From: Rhodospirillales bacterium | GTDB taxonomy: Bacteria; Pseudomonadota; Alphaproteobacteria; Geminicoccales; Geminicoccaceae | Length of the DNA: 8,524 nt | Direction: 5' to 3' | Assembly (NCBI GenBank): GCA_007131045.1 | Contig: SLRI01000307.1 | Coordinates: 1 to 8,524 of the forward strand | Shown: positions 1-6,648 of the stretch, in pieces | Layout: the number at the start of each line of letters is the position of its first letter | Numbering within the stretch: the first letter of the stretch is position 1 | Notes under the pieces: generated by a model | The model's input: the letters and a program-made list of their open reading frames with translations, nothing else | The model's database searches: none | What the model was told of the DNA's origin: nothing | Translations under genes and position numbers: made by a program

Positions 1-572
1 AAATCGCGGATGCTCTCGTCGAGATTGTACATGCCCATGGCGACACCGGCGCCCGGGAACTGGAAAATCTCGTATTCCTGGGCCTCGCCGCCGTCCTCGG
101 GCTCGAAGCGCATGGTGAGCCGGCCCTTGCCGGGCACCAGGAAATCGGTGGCGCGGTACTGGTCGCCGAAGGCGTGACGGCCGATGACGATCGGCTCGGT
201 CCAGCCGGGCACCAACCGCGGCACGTTCTGGCAGATGATCGGCTCGCGGAACACCGTGCCGCCCAGGATGTTGCGGATGGTGCCGTTGGGCGAGCGCCAC
301 ATCTTCTTCAGGCCGAATTCCTCGACCCGCTGCTCGTCCGGGGTGATGGTGGCGCACTTGACCCCGACACTGTGCTTCTTGATCGCCTCGGCGGCGTCGA
401 TGGTCACCTGGTCATCGGTCGCATCGCGGTGCTCGATCCCGAGATCGTAGTAGAGCAGCTCGACGTCGAGATAGGGCAGGATCAGCTTGTCCTTGATCAT
501 CTGCCAGATGATCCGGGTCATCTCGTCGCCGTCGATCTCGACGATCGGGTTTGCAACCTTGATCTTGGCCAT
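1..572 (-). CDS. icd: NADP-dependent isocitrate dehydrogenase, N-terminal 190 residues (partial, cut by the window edge)
   Basis: This TCA-cycle enzyme converts isocitrate to 2-oxoglutarate and CO2 in the cytoplasm, reducing NADP+. The 190 codons visible are the N-terminal half of a family of about 400 residues. They match the homodimeric type II (eukaryote-like) enzymes rather than the E. coli type. The start is MAKIKVANPIVEIDGDEMTR. TITPDE lies at 75-80, and SPNGTIRNILGGTVFRE at 94-110 carries the substrate-contacting Ser94, Asn96, Arg100 and Arg109. GRHAFGDQYR at 131-140 contains Arg132, the residue equivalent to human IDH1 R132. The reading ends in YNLDESIRD just before the edge. The ATG at 572-570 is preceded by GGAGG (581-585 on the plus strand) with 8-nt spacing, which fixes the start. 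The gene lies 107 bp downstream of dnaQ on the same strand. A separate promoter is plausible but none is clear. The rest of the gene lies outside the window. Confidence 0.97.
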   Translation of the reverse strand, partial: MAKIKVANPIVEIDGDEMTRIIWQMIKDKLILPYLDVELLYYDLGIEHRDATDDQVTIDAAEAIKKHSVGVKCATITPDEQRVEEFGLKKMWRSPNGTIRNILGGTVFREPIICQNVPRLVPGWTEPIVIGRHAFGDQYRATDFLVPGKGRLTMRFEPEDGGEAQEYEIFQFPGAGVAMGMYNLDESIRD

Positions 573-621
573 CGCCGTTTCCTCCACCCGTCTTTTGCTG
601 CGTCGCATCGTTCTAGTCGAC

Positions 622-645
622 CGCCCGGCCGGGCGCAAAGCGCTT
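622..645. repeat. Adjacent palindromes in the dnaQ-icd intergenic gap
   Basis: The 107-bp gap between dnaQ and icd holds a perfect 14-bp palindrome, CGCCCGGCCGGGCG (622-635). Two bases later comes an 8-bp palindrome, AAGCGCTT (638-645). The first could fold into a 5-bp all-GC stem with a GGCC loop. Neither strand has a T-run after it, so it is not a standard intrinsic terminator. In a genome this GC-rich a short GC palindrome may be chance. It could otherwise be an mRNA 3'-end stabilising hairpin after dnaQ or a protein-binding site before icd. Confidence 0.35.
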
Positions 646-679
646 CCCGGTCGCAGGGCAGGGGGGCGGGCCGTAGCGC

Positions 680-1351
680 TCAGCGGTGCCAGACGGGGTC
701 CTTCAGCCCGGCGATGAAGGCTTGGTGCGCCTCGAGCTCGGCCGGCGGCACGGTGAACCGGCGGTGTGGCCGGGGCACGGCCGCGACCGGTGCCGGACCG
801 CCGCGGCTGGCCGTCTGGACCGCGAGACCGAGATCGACCTGCCGGCCGCCCTTGAGATGGAGGTAGACCTCGGCCAGCAGCTCGCTGTCGAGCAGCGCCC
901 CGTGCAGCTTCCTGGCCGAGCCGTCGACATTGAAGCGGCGGCAGAGCGCGTCGAGATTGGCCGGTGCGCCCGGGAACTTGCGCTGCGCCATGGGCAGGGT
1001 GTCGATGGCGCGGGCATTGGGCAACAGCGGCCGGCGGGCCTGCTTCAGCTCGGCATTGAGAAAATTCAGATCGAAGCTCGCATTGTGGATGACCAGCGGG
1101 CTGTCGGCGATGAACGCCAAGAAGTCGTCGACCACGGCGGCGAAGACCGGAAAGTCCTTCAAGAAGTCGGATCCGAGGCCGTGCACGCGGAACGCATCGT
1201 CCGGCATGGTGCGCTCGGGGTTGATGTACTGGTGGTAGTGACGGCCGGTCGGCACGTGATGGACCAGCTCGATCGCCCCGATCTCGACGATCCGGTGGCC
1301 GGCCCCCGGATCGAGCCCGGTGGTCTCGGTGTCCATCACGATCTCGCGCAT
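680..1351 (-). CDS. dnaQ: DNA polymerase III epsilon subunit (3'-5' proofreading exonuclease)
   Basis: This is the proofreading exonuclease of the replicative polymerase core, which removes misincorporated 3' nucleotides and binds the alpha subunit. At 223 residues it is close to the usual 230-245. It is a DEDDh exonuclease. Exo I is DTETTGLD with Asp7 and Glu9. Exo II is HNASFDLNF with Asp94. Exo III has His150 and Asp155 in HGALLD (H-x4-D). All the metal and catalytic residues are therefore present. Residues 180-223 form a Pro/Arg-rich tail, where the linker and alpha-binding segment of epsilon normally lie. The chosen ATG (1351-1349) follows GGGAGGGG in the coaE-dnaQ gap. A nearby ATG at 1356 is in another frame. 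dnaQ lies 33 nt after the coaE stop, an alphaproteobacterial neighbourhood, and is probably cotranscribed with coaE, the lipoprotein gene and maf. Confidence 0.96.
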   Translation of the reverse strand: MREIVMDTETTGLDPGAGHRIVEIGAIELVHHVPTGRHYHQYINPERTMPDDAFRVHGLGSDFLKDFPVFAAVVDDFLAFIADSPLVIHNASFDLNFLNAELKQARRPLLPNARAIDTLPMAQRKFPGAPANLDALCRRFNVDGSARKLHGALLDSELLAEVYLHLKGGRQVDLGLAVQTASRGGPAPVAAVPRPHRRFTVPPAELEAHQAFIAGLKDPVWHR

Positions 1352-1360
1352 TCCATCCCC

Positions 1361-1400
1361 TCCCTCAGTGCCGCAGCCAGGCCCTCAGTGCCGCAGCCAA
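1361..1400. repeat. 20-bp tandem duplication at the coaE 3' end / dnaQ leader
   Basis: Two adjacent 20-bp units (1361-1380 and 1381-1400) match at 18 of 20 positions. The shared 18-mer is CCCTCAGTGCCGCAGCCA. On the coding (minus) strand the upstream unit contains the last coaE codons and its TGA stop. The downstream unit repeats these bases, including an unused TGA, in the leader of dnaQ. The period of 20 puts the second copy in another frame, so no protein is extended. Removing one unit would leave a 13-nt coaE-dnaQ spacer still carrying the dnaQ ribosome site. Confidence 0.9.
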
Positions 1401-2020
1401 GCATCGGGCCAGGCGCGCCGCGGCCAGCGGTCGAGCCGGCCCAGGATGGCCGCGATCCCGCAAGCGCTGGCACCACGATCGTAGCCGGCCGGCAGCACGA
1501 AATCGGCACGCCGCCGCTTTTCCGCGCCCGGCAGCTGCTGCCGCCTTATGGCAGCGAGCTTCTCCGCCGTCATCCCCGGCCGGCGAAGCGCACGGGTCGC
1601 CTGGATCTCGGACCGCACTTCGACCACGACCACGCAGTCGACCAGCCGCTCGGCCCCGGTCTCGAGCAGCAGGGGCACGTCGAGCACGGCCATCTCGAAG
1701 CGGTAGCGGGCGAGCCGCTGCAGGAAGCGGCGCTCGGCCTGGCGGACCGCCGGGTGAACGATGCCCTCGAGCCGCCGCAAGGCCGCCGGATCGGCGAAGA
1801 CCCGGCCACCGAGCGCCTTTCGATCGATCGCACCCGTTTCATCACGGGTGCCGGGAAAGGCCGCCGCGATCTCGTCGACCATCGGCGAGCCCGGGGCGAA
1901 GAGCGCGTGAACCGCGGCATCGGCGTCGAAGACCGGCACGCCGAAGCCACGGAACAGTCGCGCCGCCCGGCTCTTGCCGGTGGCGATCCCGCCCGTCAGG
2001 CCGATGACGAGGAGGGTCAT
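1385..2020 (-). CDS. coaE: Dephospho-CoA kinase
   Basis: This enzyme catalyses the last step of coenzyme A synthesis, ATP-dependent phosphorylation of the 3'-hydroxyl of dephospho-CoA. The 211-residue protein is near the usual length of about 200. The Walker A P-loop is GLTGGIATGKS at 7-17, with Lys16 and Ser17. FDADAAVH around 31-38 is the family's acidic substrate-site motif, usually D-A-D. DVPLLLETG is the conserved DIPLLFE-type segment. The lid-like stretch RRPGMT followed by RRQQLPGAEKRRRADFVL carries the conserved Arg, Gln, Lys and AD positions. The ATG at 2020-2018 begins MTLLVIGLTGG. The Shine-Dalgarno is weak, so reinitiation after the lipoprotein gene 33 nt upstream may contribute. 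The stop codon lies within a 20-bp tandem duplication that extends towards dnaQ. Codon use and GC content look like those of its neighbours. Confidence 0.96.
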   Translation of the reverse strand: MTLLVIGLTGGIATGKSRAARLFRGFGVPVFDADAAVHALFAPGSPMVDEIAAAFPGTRDETGAIDRKALGGRVFADPAALRRLEGIVHPAVRQAERRFLQRLARYRFEMAVLDVPLLLETGAERLVDCVVVVEVRSEIQATRALRRPGMTAEKLAAIRRQQLPGAEKRRRADFVLPAGYDRGASACGIAAILGRLDRWPRRAWPDAWLRH

Positions 2021-2053
2021 CCGAGTGTTTCGCCAAAGCTATGCATCTTCCAC

Positions 2054-2968
2054 CTATTTCCGGTCCGTCAGCCAGAGCGGCCGCACCTCCGCAGGAGCGA
2101 TGCTGCCGGGCGGCTGGCTGAAGATCTGCTGCGCCGGCAGTTGCCCGACGACGGCTGCCGGCAACGCCAAAGGCTGGTCACGGTGCCAAAGATCCTCCAG
2201 GAGCGTCTGGCCCAGGAGCCGCAGACCTTCGTCGACGACCTGCTGTAGGGCATCGACGCGCTCCGGCTCGGTGCGGCCCGGCTTCGGCACCGGCACGCGC
2301 CAACGCCAGTGGTTCTTGTAGCGCAGCGCCTCGAGGGTCCCGTCTTCGATCCGAAAGACCTGGCTCGCCATGCTGATTGCCAAAGCACCATCAGGCAATT
2401 GCTTCGAGGTGCCGACATACTGCGCCTGTAGATAGACACGGATCAACGCCGTCGCCGTCGACGCTACAGCCCGATGACAGGCGACGAGGCCGACGTTGGG
2501 GGGACAAATCGTCGGTCCCGGCAAGTCCGCATGCGGCACGCCATTGCCGACGCTCTCGATGAAGGCCGTGACCAGGTCCACGTCCTCGAGCGGGGAAAAG
2601 TGCTCCGCAGGCCGATCGCTCAGATCCTCGTAAAGGAGGACGGCGGCAATCACCGGAATGAGCGGCAACATGATGACGACGCCCAAGGGCGAATAGAAAA
2701 GGTCCCCCAGGCCCGGCGGCTCCGGCTTCTGGTAGGGCTCGGGCGGCTGCCACCGCCCGGCGTTGACCGGCGGCATGGTGGTCACCAGCACGGCCGCTCG
2801 CGCCAGCCGGTCGCGCAGTTCCGCCTCGAGCGGCTCGACGACGTCGACCACTGGCGCCTTGACCACATTGCTGTCCACGTCCGCTTTCGGCGGTACTGTT
2901 TCGCAGGCCGCGATCAGCGATAGGGTGACGAGACTGGCGCACCGTCTCGCGACTCGGCGTCGGCTCAC
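2054..2968 (-). CDS. Predicted lipoprotein of unknown function, in the place usually held by aroE
   Basis: I do not recognise a family for this 304-residue protein. Its N-terminus is a lipoprotein signal: a basic MSRRRVARR, a short hydrophobic stretch, and the lipobox IAAC ending at Cys22. A Pro-rich segment at 65-86 precedes a strongly hydrophobic run at about 92-113 (SPLGVVIMLPLIPVIAAVLL), which looks like a membrane helix or buried hairpin. The rest (115-304) looks soluble and includes a Cys155/Cys164 pair and an Arg/Trp-rich HWRWRVPVPKP at 220-230. I infer a membrane-anchored, periplasm-facing protein. The start is GTG at 2968-2966, overlapping the maf TGA (GTGA). An AGGGGG in maf lies 10 nt upstream. 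Coupling to maf and the 33-nt gap to coaE argue that it is a genuine operon member. Alphaproteobacteria commonly have aroE here, but nothing in this protein resembles shikimate dehydrogenase, which would have a Rossmann nucleotide site. It is reliable as a gene; its function is unknown. Confidence 0.8.
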   Translation of the reverse strand: MSRRRVARRCASLVTLSLIAACETVPPKADVDSNVVKAPVVDVVEPLEAELRDRLARAAVLVTTMPPVNAGRWQPPEPYQKPEPPGLGDLFYSPLGVVIMLPLIPVIAAVLLYEDLSDRPAEHFSPLEDVDLVTAFIESVGNGVPHADLPGPTICPPNVGLVACHRAVASTATALIRVYLQAQYVGTSKQLPDGALAISMASQVFRIEDGTLEALRYKNHWRWRVPVPKPGRTEPERVDALQQVVDEGLRLLGQTLLEDLWHRDQPLALPAAVVGQLPAQQIFSQPPGSIAPAEVRPLWLTDRK

Positions 2969-3597
2969 CGCAGCAGCACCCCCTGGTCGCGGAGGAACTG
3001 GAGCAGTGGCAAGAGCGGCAGGCCGAGGACGGTGAAGTGGTCGCCCTCGACCCTGGTGATCAACTGCGCTCCGAGCCCCTCGAGCTCGTAGCAGCCGACC
3101 GAGCGAAGCGCCGCCTCGCCGGCGGCGTCGAGATAGGCGTCGAGGGCAGCGGGCGACGGTCGCCTGAGGCTCACCCGGGCGATGTCGACATGGTGCCAGA
3201 TGCGCGAGCCGCCGCGAAAGGCGCAGGCGGCGGAAGCCAGAAGGTGGGTCTTGCCGGCGAGCGCTTCGAGCCGGGCACGGGCAGCGGTGCGGTCAGGGGC
3301 CTTCTCCAGCCAGACGCCCTCGTGCTCGATGATCTGATCGGCGCCGATGACGACGACGTCCCCCGGCAGGCGTGCGGCCACGTGCTGCGCCTTGAGCTCG
3401 GCCAGCGCGGTCGCTGCATCGGCGAGCGCCACCCGCTCGGCGAAGAGTGCCGCCCTCAGCTCGTCCTCGTCGACCGGCGCCGGGCGAACGGTGAAGACGA
3501 GGCCCGCGGCCTCGAGCATCGCCGCCCGGGCGGCACTGCCGGAGGCGAGCACGAGCTCCGGCGTCGCGGCCTGCAGCGGCGTTCGTGTTAACTCCAT
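2965..3597 (-). CDS. maf: Maf-family nucleoside triphosphate pyrophosphatase
   Basis: Maf proteins hydrolyse non-canonical or excess nucleoside triphosphates to monophosphates and PPi and act in the cytoplasm. The 210-residue length fits, since the family is usually about 190-210. LVLASGSAARAAML at 16-28 is the N-terminal nucleotide-binding motif, with Ser19, Ser21 and Arg24; Ala-Ala replaces the more usual Pro-Arg. VDEDELR follows at 42-48. IGADQII at 84-90 carries the key Asp87 and Gln88. EKAPDRTAARARLEALAGKTH at 99-119 corresponds to the family's K-P...A...L..L.G..H segment. SVGCYELEGLGAQLI at 166-180 and GDHFTVLGLPL at 185-195 complete the fold. Whether the substrate is dTTP/UTP-like or m7GTP-like cannot be settled by eye. 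The ATG at 3597-3595 has only a G-rich upstream stretch. The stop overlaps the next gene's GTG. maf is first in the run to dnaQ and is divergent from the DUF1150-type gene across 59 bp. Confidence 0.93.
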   Translation of the reverse strand: MELTRTPLQAATPELVLASGSAARAAMLEAAGLVFTVRPAPVDEDELRAALFAERVALADAATALAELKAQHVAARLPGDVVVIGADQIIEHEGVWLEKAPDRTAARARLEALAGKTHLLASAACAFRGGSRIWHHVDIARVSLRRPSPAALDAYLDAAGEAALRSVGCYELEGLGAQLITRVEGDHFTVLGLPLLPLLQFLRDQGVLLR

Positions 3598-3656
3598 CTT
3601 TACCCGCCCCGGCCTAGACTCCTCTCCTGACGGTCGATCACGCGGAGAGCGAAGCC

Positions 3657-3881
3657 ATGGATACCTTGCCCCGTTCGGATGCCCGACCCCGGCAGATCAC
3701 GCAAGAGCAGTGGTGCGGGCTCCTGGCCGACGTGGCCTACGTCCTGCCGATCGCGGACGAGGGCCTGGTCTGCTACGGCATCTTCGCCGCCGACGGCACG
3801 CCCTTGGCCGTGGCACCGACCCGTGCCCTGGCGCTGGCGGTCATCCGCAAGAACGACATGCGACCGGCCGACGCGCATTGA
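3657..3881 (+). CDS. Small DUF1150-type protein of unknown function
   Basis: This is a 74-residue protein with no signal or membrane segment. The layout resembles the short alphaproteobacterial DUF1150 family: a central YVLPI segment (28-32), then GIFAADGTPLAVAPTRALAL at about 41-60, close to the family's AADGTPLA core, and a terminal RKNDMRPADAH that recalls the family's acidic/His ending. No catalytic motif is evident and the family function is not established. Family members are often found beside a small heat-shock (Hsp20) gene; none is present here. The ATG at 3657 is preceded by GGAGAG (3644-3649) with 7-nt spacing. The gene is divergent from maf and converges on the sensor kinase gene, whose stop is 21 bp beyond its own. 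The identification is from motif memory. Confidence 0.82.
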   Translation: MDTLPRSDARPRQITQEQWCGLLADVAYVLPIADEGLVCYGIFAADGTPLAVAPTRALALAVIRKNDMRPADAH

Positions 3882-3902
3882 GCCGGCGACGGTGACGCCC
3901 CT

Positions 3903-5279
3903 TCAGCCCGGCAGCCGGAGCACGGCCCTGGCCCCGCCCTTGCTGCCGGTCTCGAAGCCGAGATCGCCGCCGTGACCGAGGACGATGTCGCGGGCGATGC
4001 TGAGGCCGAGCCCGGTGCCACCGGTCTGCCGGCGCCTTGCCGTGTCGATCCGGAAGAACGGCTGGAACACCGCTTCGCGCAACGCTTCGGGAATGCCCGG
4101 GCCGTCGTCCTCGATGGTGATGCGGATGTCGCGGGCGTCGCGTTCGGCGGTGATCTCGACCCGCTTGCCGTAGCGGGTGGCGTTGTCGACCAGATTGGCG
4201 AGGCAGCGGCGAAAGGCGATCGGCCGCAGCGTCGCGGTGAGGCCGGGTGCCACGGTGAGCTCGGCCTCGGCGCCGGCCCGCTGGGCGCGCAGAACCAGCT
4301 GGTCGAGCAGGGGCTCGAGCGGCACGGGCTCGGCCGTCTCGCCCTCCTCGCCGCGGGCGAAGGCCAGATAGGTGTCGACCAGCTGGATCAGGTCGTCGAC
4401 ATCGGCCTCGAGCTCGCGCGCCATCGGATCGTCCGAGCCCAGCATCTCGAGCTCGAGCCGCATCCGGGTGAGCGGTGTCCGGAGATCGTGGCTGATCGCG
4501 GCCAGCATTTCGGTGCGCTGGCTCATGTGGCGAATGATGCGCTCGCGCATCAGGTTGAAGGCGGCGGCAGCCCGGCGGATCTCGCTCGGCCCGCGGGGGC
4601 GGAAATCGCCCACGTCCTCGCCCCGGCCGAAGCTCTCGACGGCCTTGGCGAGGTCGCGGATCGGCCGGACCTGCAGCCGGACGTAGTAGATCGCCACGGT
4701 GATCAGGATCAGCGAGGCGCCGACCATCCAGTAGAGCAGCAGCCGGGTGGTGGTCGCGGTCACCCGGTTGGCCGGGGCGAGCACCCGCAGCAGGCCGGAA
4801 TCGAGCTGGACGTAGGCGACGACGAAGCTCGGCATCTCCGAGCGCAGGTCGATGGCGAAGGGCTTGTTCAGCCGCTCCTCGAAACCCTGCAGCACCTTGC
4901 TGTCGATGTGGCTGAGCCGGCGGGTGCCGATCCCGGCCCGCTCGACGGCGGCGGTGAGCTCGCCATCGGGCTCGAGCGACAGCCGGAGATCGTGGAATTC
5001 GCGGAACCGGGCGAGGACACGGCGCCGATCCGCCGCCGTCTCGGCCTCGTCGAGCAGCTCGACCGCGAGCGCCACCTCGCCCGCGACCCCGGTGGCGAGC
5101 CAGCGGGTGACCACGTCCCAGTGGCGGTTGTAGAAGATGATGGTGACGACGATCTGCAGGATCACCAGTGGCAGGACGACGATCAGGATCGACCGCCAGA
5201 ACAGCGACGGTGGCACGATCGTGCGGTTGAGGAAGCGGCCGATCGGCCCGAGCTCGGGCCGGCCCATGGTAATCGCCAT
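3903..5279 (-). CDS. EnvZ-like membrane sensor histidine kinase
   Basis: This is the sensor partner of the OmpR-type regulator encoded immediately upstream. The 458 residues read as: N-terminal cytoplasmic tail; transmembrane helix about 28-50 (LFWRSILIVVLPLVILQIVV); periplasmic sensor region of about 125 residues (52-178); second helix about 180-200; HAMP linker about 201-253 (QVRPIRDLAKAVESFGRG); H-box AISHDLRTPLTR with phospho-acceptor His264; N-box NLVDNATRYG with Asn366; G1 box DDGPGIP at 391-397; F-box FQPFFR at 405-410; and G2 box GTGLGL at 421-426. All the boxes are intact, so an active kinase is expected. The periplasmic signal cannot be deduced. The start ATG (5279-5277) lies 3 bp after the regulator's TAG, indicating one transcript and coupled translation; Met5 is an alternative start. 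The gene ends 21 bp from the convergent DUF1150-type gene. Confidence 0.95.
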   Translation of the reverse strand: MAITMGRPELGPIGRFLNRTIVPPSLFWRSILIVVLPLVILQIVVTIIFYNRHWDVVTRWLATGVAGEVALAVELLDEAETAADRRRVLARFREFHDLRLSLEPDGELTAAVERAGIGTRRLSHIDSKVLQGFEERLNKPFAIDLRSEMPSFVVAYVQLDSGLLRVLAPANRVTATTTRLLLYWMVGASLILITVAIYYVRLQVRPIRDLAKAVESFGRGEDVGDFRPRGPSEIRRAAAAFNLMRERIIRHMSQRTEMLAAISHDLRTPLTRMRLELEMLGSDDPMARELEADVDDLIQLVDTYLAFARGEEGETAEPVPLEPLLDQLVLRAQRAGAEAELTVAPGLTATLRPIAFRRCLANLVDNATRYGKRVEITAERDARDIRITIEDDGPGIPEALREAVFQPFFRIDTARRRQTGGTGLGLSIARDIVLGHGGDLGFETGSKGGARAVLRLPG

Positions 5280-5282
5280 CGT

Positions 5283-5978
5283 CTAGCGTCCCGTCCGCAA
5301 GGCGTAGCCCTCGCCCCGCACGGTGAGCAGGTGGCGGGGCTGGCGCGGGTCGTCCTCCAGCTTGCGCCTGAGGCGAAGAATCTGCACGTCGACCGCCCGG
5401 TCGTTGCCCTTGATGTTGGCGAGATCGCCGAGCTCGGCCCGGCTGATCGGGGCGCCGGCGCGCTCGGCGAGCGTGCGCAACAGCGCCAGCTCACCCGAGG
5501 TCAAATGCACCACGTCGCCTTCGCCACGGATCAGCTCCAGGCTCGAGAGGTCGAAGCTGAAGGGGCCGAAGCGCAGCACCGGCGGCGGCTCCATCGCCGC
5601 TGCCGAGGGCCGCACGCGGCGCAGGATGGTGGCGATCCTGAGCAGCAGCTCGCGCGGCTCGAAGGGCTTGACCAGATAATCGTCGGCACCGGCCTCCAGC
5701 CCGGCGATCCGGTCCCGGCCCTCGCCCTTGGCGGTGAGCAGCAGGATCGGCAGGTCGCGCGTCCGGCGCAATTCGGTGGTCAGCTCGATGCCGCTCTGCC
5801 CGGGCAGCATGACGTCGAGAACCAAAAGGTCGAAATCGAGGCCCTCGAGCTTCTGCTTGGCCGCCTTTGCGTCCTGGGCGACGCTCACCATGTGGCCGCT
5901 CCGGGTCAAGAAGCGCTGCAGGAGGGCGAGCAGCCGCTCGTCGTCATCGACCACCAAAAGATGCGCCGGCTCGCTCAT
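5283..5978 (-). CDS. petR: OmpR/PhoB-type response regulator, PetR-like
   Basis: This is a DNA-binding transcription regulator, presumably phosphorylated by the kinase encoded next. The 231 residues comprise a receiver domain (about 6-122) and a C-terminal winged helix (about 133-231). Receiver residues are all present: acidic pair Asp11/Asp12, phosphoacceptor Asp55 in LLVLDVMLPG, switch Thr82 in LLTAKG, and Lys104 in YLVKPFEP. The effector domain shows the OmpR-type recognition region (RAVDVQILRLRRKLEDDP) and the terminal wing (LLTVRGEGYAL). Its ATG overlaps the MarR stop (ATGA, 5975-5978). The arrangement of a MarR gene followed by an OmpR regulator resembles petP-petR of Rhodobacter capsulatus, where these genes lie near the cytochrome bc1 operon. 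No bc1 genes are visible here, so the symbol is tentative. The target genes are unknown; self-regulation of the ilvE-facing promoter region is possible. Confidence 0.93.
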   Translation of the reverse strand: MSEPAHLLVVDDDERLLALLQRFLTRSGHMVSVAQDAKAAKQKLEGLDFDLLVLDVMLPGQSGIELTTELRRTRDLPILLLTAKGEGRDRIAGLEAGADDYLVKPFEPRELLLRIATILRRVRPSAAAMEPPPVLRFGPFSFDLSSLELIRGEGDVVHLTSGELALLRTLAERAGAPISRAELGDLANIKGNDRAVDVQILRLRRKLEDDPRQPRHLLTVRGEGYALRTGR

Positions 5979-6547
5979 CGCTCACTGCCGCTCAAATCGT
6001 CGCGGGTCGGATCGAGCCCAGCGTCGCGTCGGGCGTCGCCGCGGACGGTCCGCGGCAGGGCCGCCTGGCGCGCCCGCCCGGCATGCTGGGCCGCGACCGC
6101 CAGGACGTTCTGGAAACCGGCGACCTCGGCCGGCCCGGCGCGGCGGAAGATCCGGCGGAGGTGGCGCTTCTGCAGCTCCTTGAAGGCGGCCACCTGGTGG
6201 CTGCCGAGGTTGGTCGGCAGGACCTGCTGCTTGCGCCGATCGGTGGGCGACGGTCGCCGCTCGACCAGGCCTTGCCCGCCGAGCGCAGCCAGCCGCCGCG
6301 ACATCCGCTGCTTGGTCCAGCCGAGGAAGGCGGTGAGCTCGGCGGCGGTCGCCGGCTCGGCCTGCGTCGCCGCCTGGTCGATCCGGGCCAGCAGCAGCGC
6401 ATCGGTGCTCTCGATGCCCTGCCGGTCGAGCAGCTGGGCGATCGCGGCCTCGAGCTCGAGCTGCAAGAGGGTGAGCAGCGACAGGCTCCGCTCGAGCTCC
6501 GCGTCGCGCAGGAAAAGCGGGTTCTGCGCGCGCTGCGCCTGGATCAT
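5975..6547 (-). CDS. petP: MarR-family transcriptional regulator, PetP-like
   Basis: This is a winged-helix regulator, first gene of an operon with the response regulator and kinase. With the start chosen here it has 190 residues. NPLFLRDAELERSLSLLTLL near the N-terminus is the dimerisation helix region and resembles PetP-type MarR proteins. TAAELTAFLGWTKQRMSRRLAALGGQGLVERR is the helix-turn-helix, and SPTDRRKQQVLPT is the wing with the family's D-x-R signature. An Arg/Asp-rich tail of roughly 30 residues extends past the usual MarR end. The frame stays open upstream to GTG 6655. However, 6655 lies inside the predicted -10 element, and the extra residues are Arg/Pro-rich and unlike MarR, so ATG 6547-6545 is preferred; ATG 6611 is also possible. 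The Shine-Dalgarno is weak for all of them. The stop overlaps the regulator's start by ATGA. The effector ligand is unknown. Confidence 0.85.
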   Translation of the reverse strand: MIQAQRAQNPLFLRDAELERSLSLLTLLQLELEAAIAQLLDRQGIESTDALLLARIDQAATQAEPATAAELTAFLGWTKQRMSRRLAALGGQGLVERRPSPTDRRKQQVLPTNLGSHQVAAFKELQKRHLRRIFRRAGPAEVAGFQNVLAVAAQHAGRARQAALPRTVRGDARRDAGLDPTRDDLSGSER

Positions 6548-6648
6548 CGGTTCCGTTTCCGTTGGCCCGAAAAGGGTCGTTCGGCCGTCCCGCCATCCGG
6601 ACAGGGCTGCCATGCGTCGACGCGCGGGCGGCGGCCGCGGTCCTCGCA

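Noticed and set aside
622..635. Palindrome CGCCCGGCCGGGCG as an intrinsic terminator after dnaQ
   Set aside because: No T-run follows on either strand. It is kept only as a repeat with low confidence.
174..866. Plus-strand open frame of 230 codons across the icd 5' half and into dnaQ
   Set aside because: The minus strand there clearly encodes isocitrate dehydrogenase. The plus frame crosses the icd start and intergenic gap without any motif.
686..2248. A 520-codon open frame on the plus strand opposite dnaQ, coaE and the end of the lipoprotein gene
   Set aside because: It is antisense to dnaQ and coaE, which carry complete catalytic motifs. The frame has no recognisable domain and no convincing ribosome site.
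3882..3902. A bidirectional terminator between the convergent DUF1150-type and kinase genes
   Set aside because: The gap is 21 bp and I see no stable hairpin with a T-run in it.
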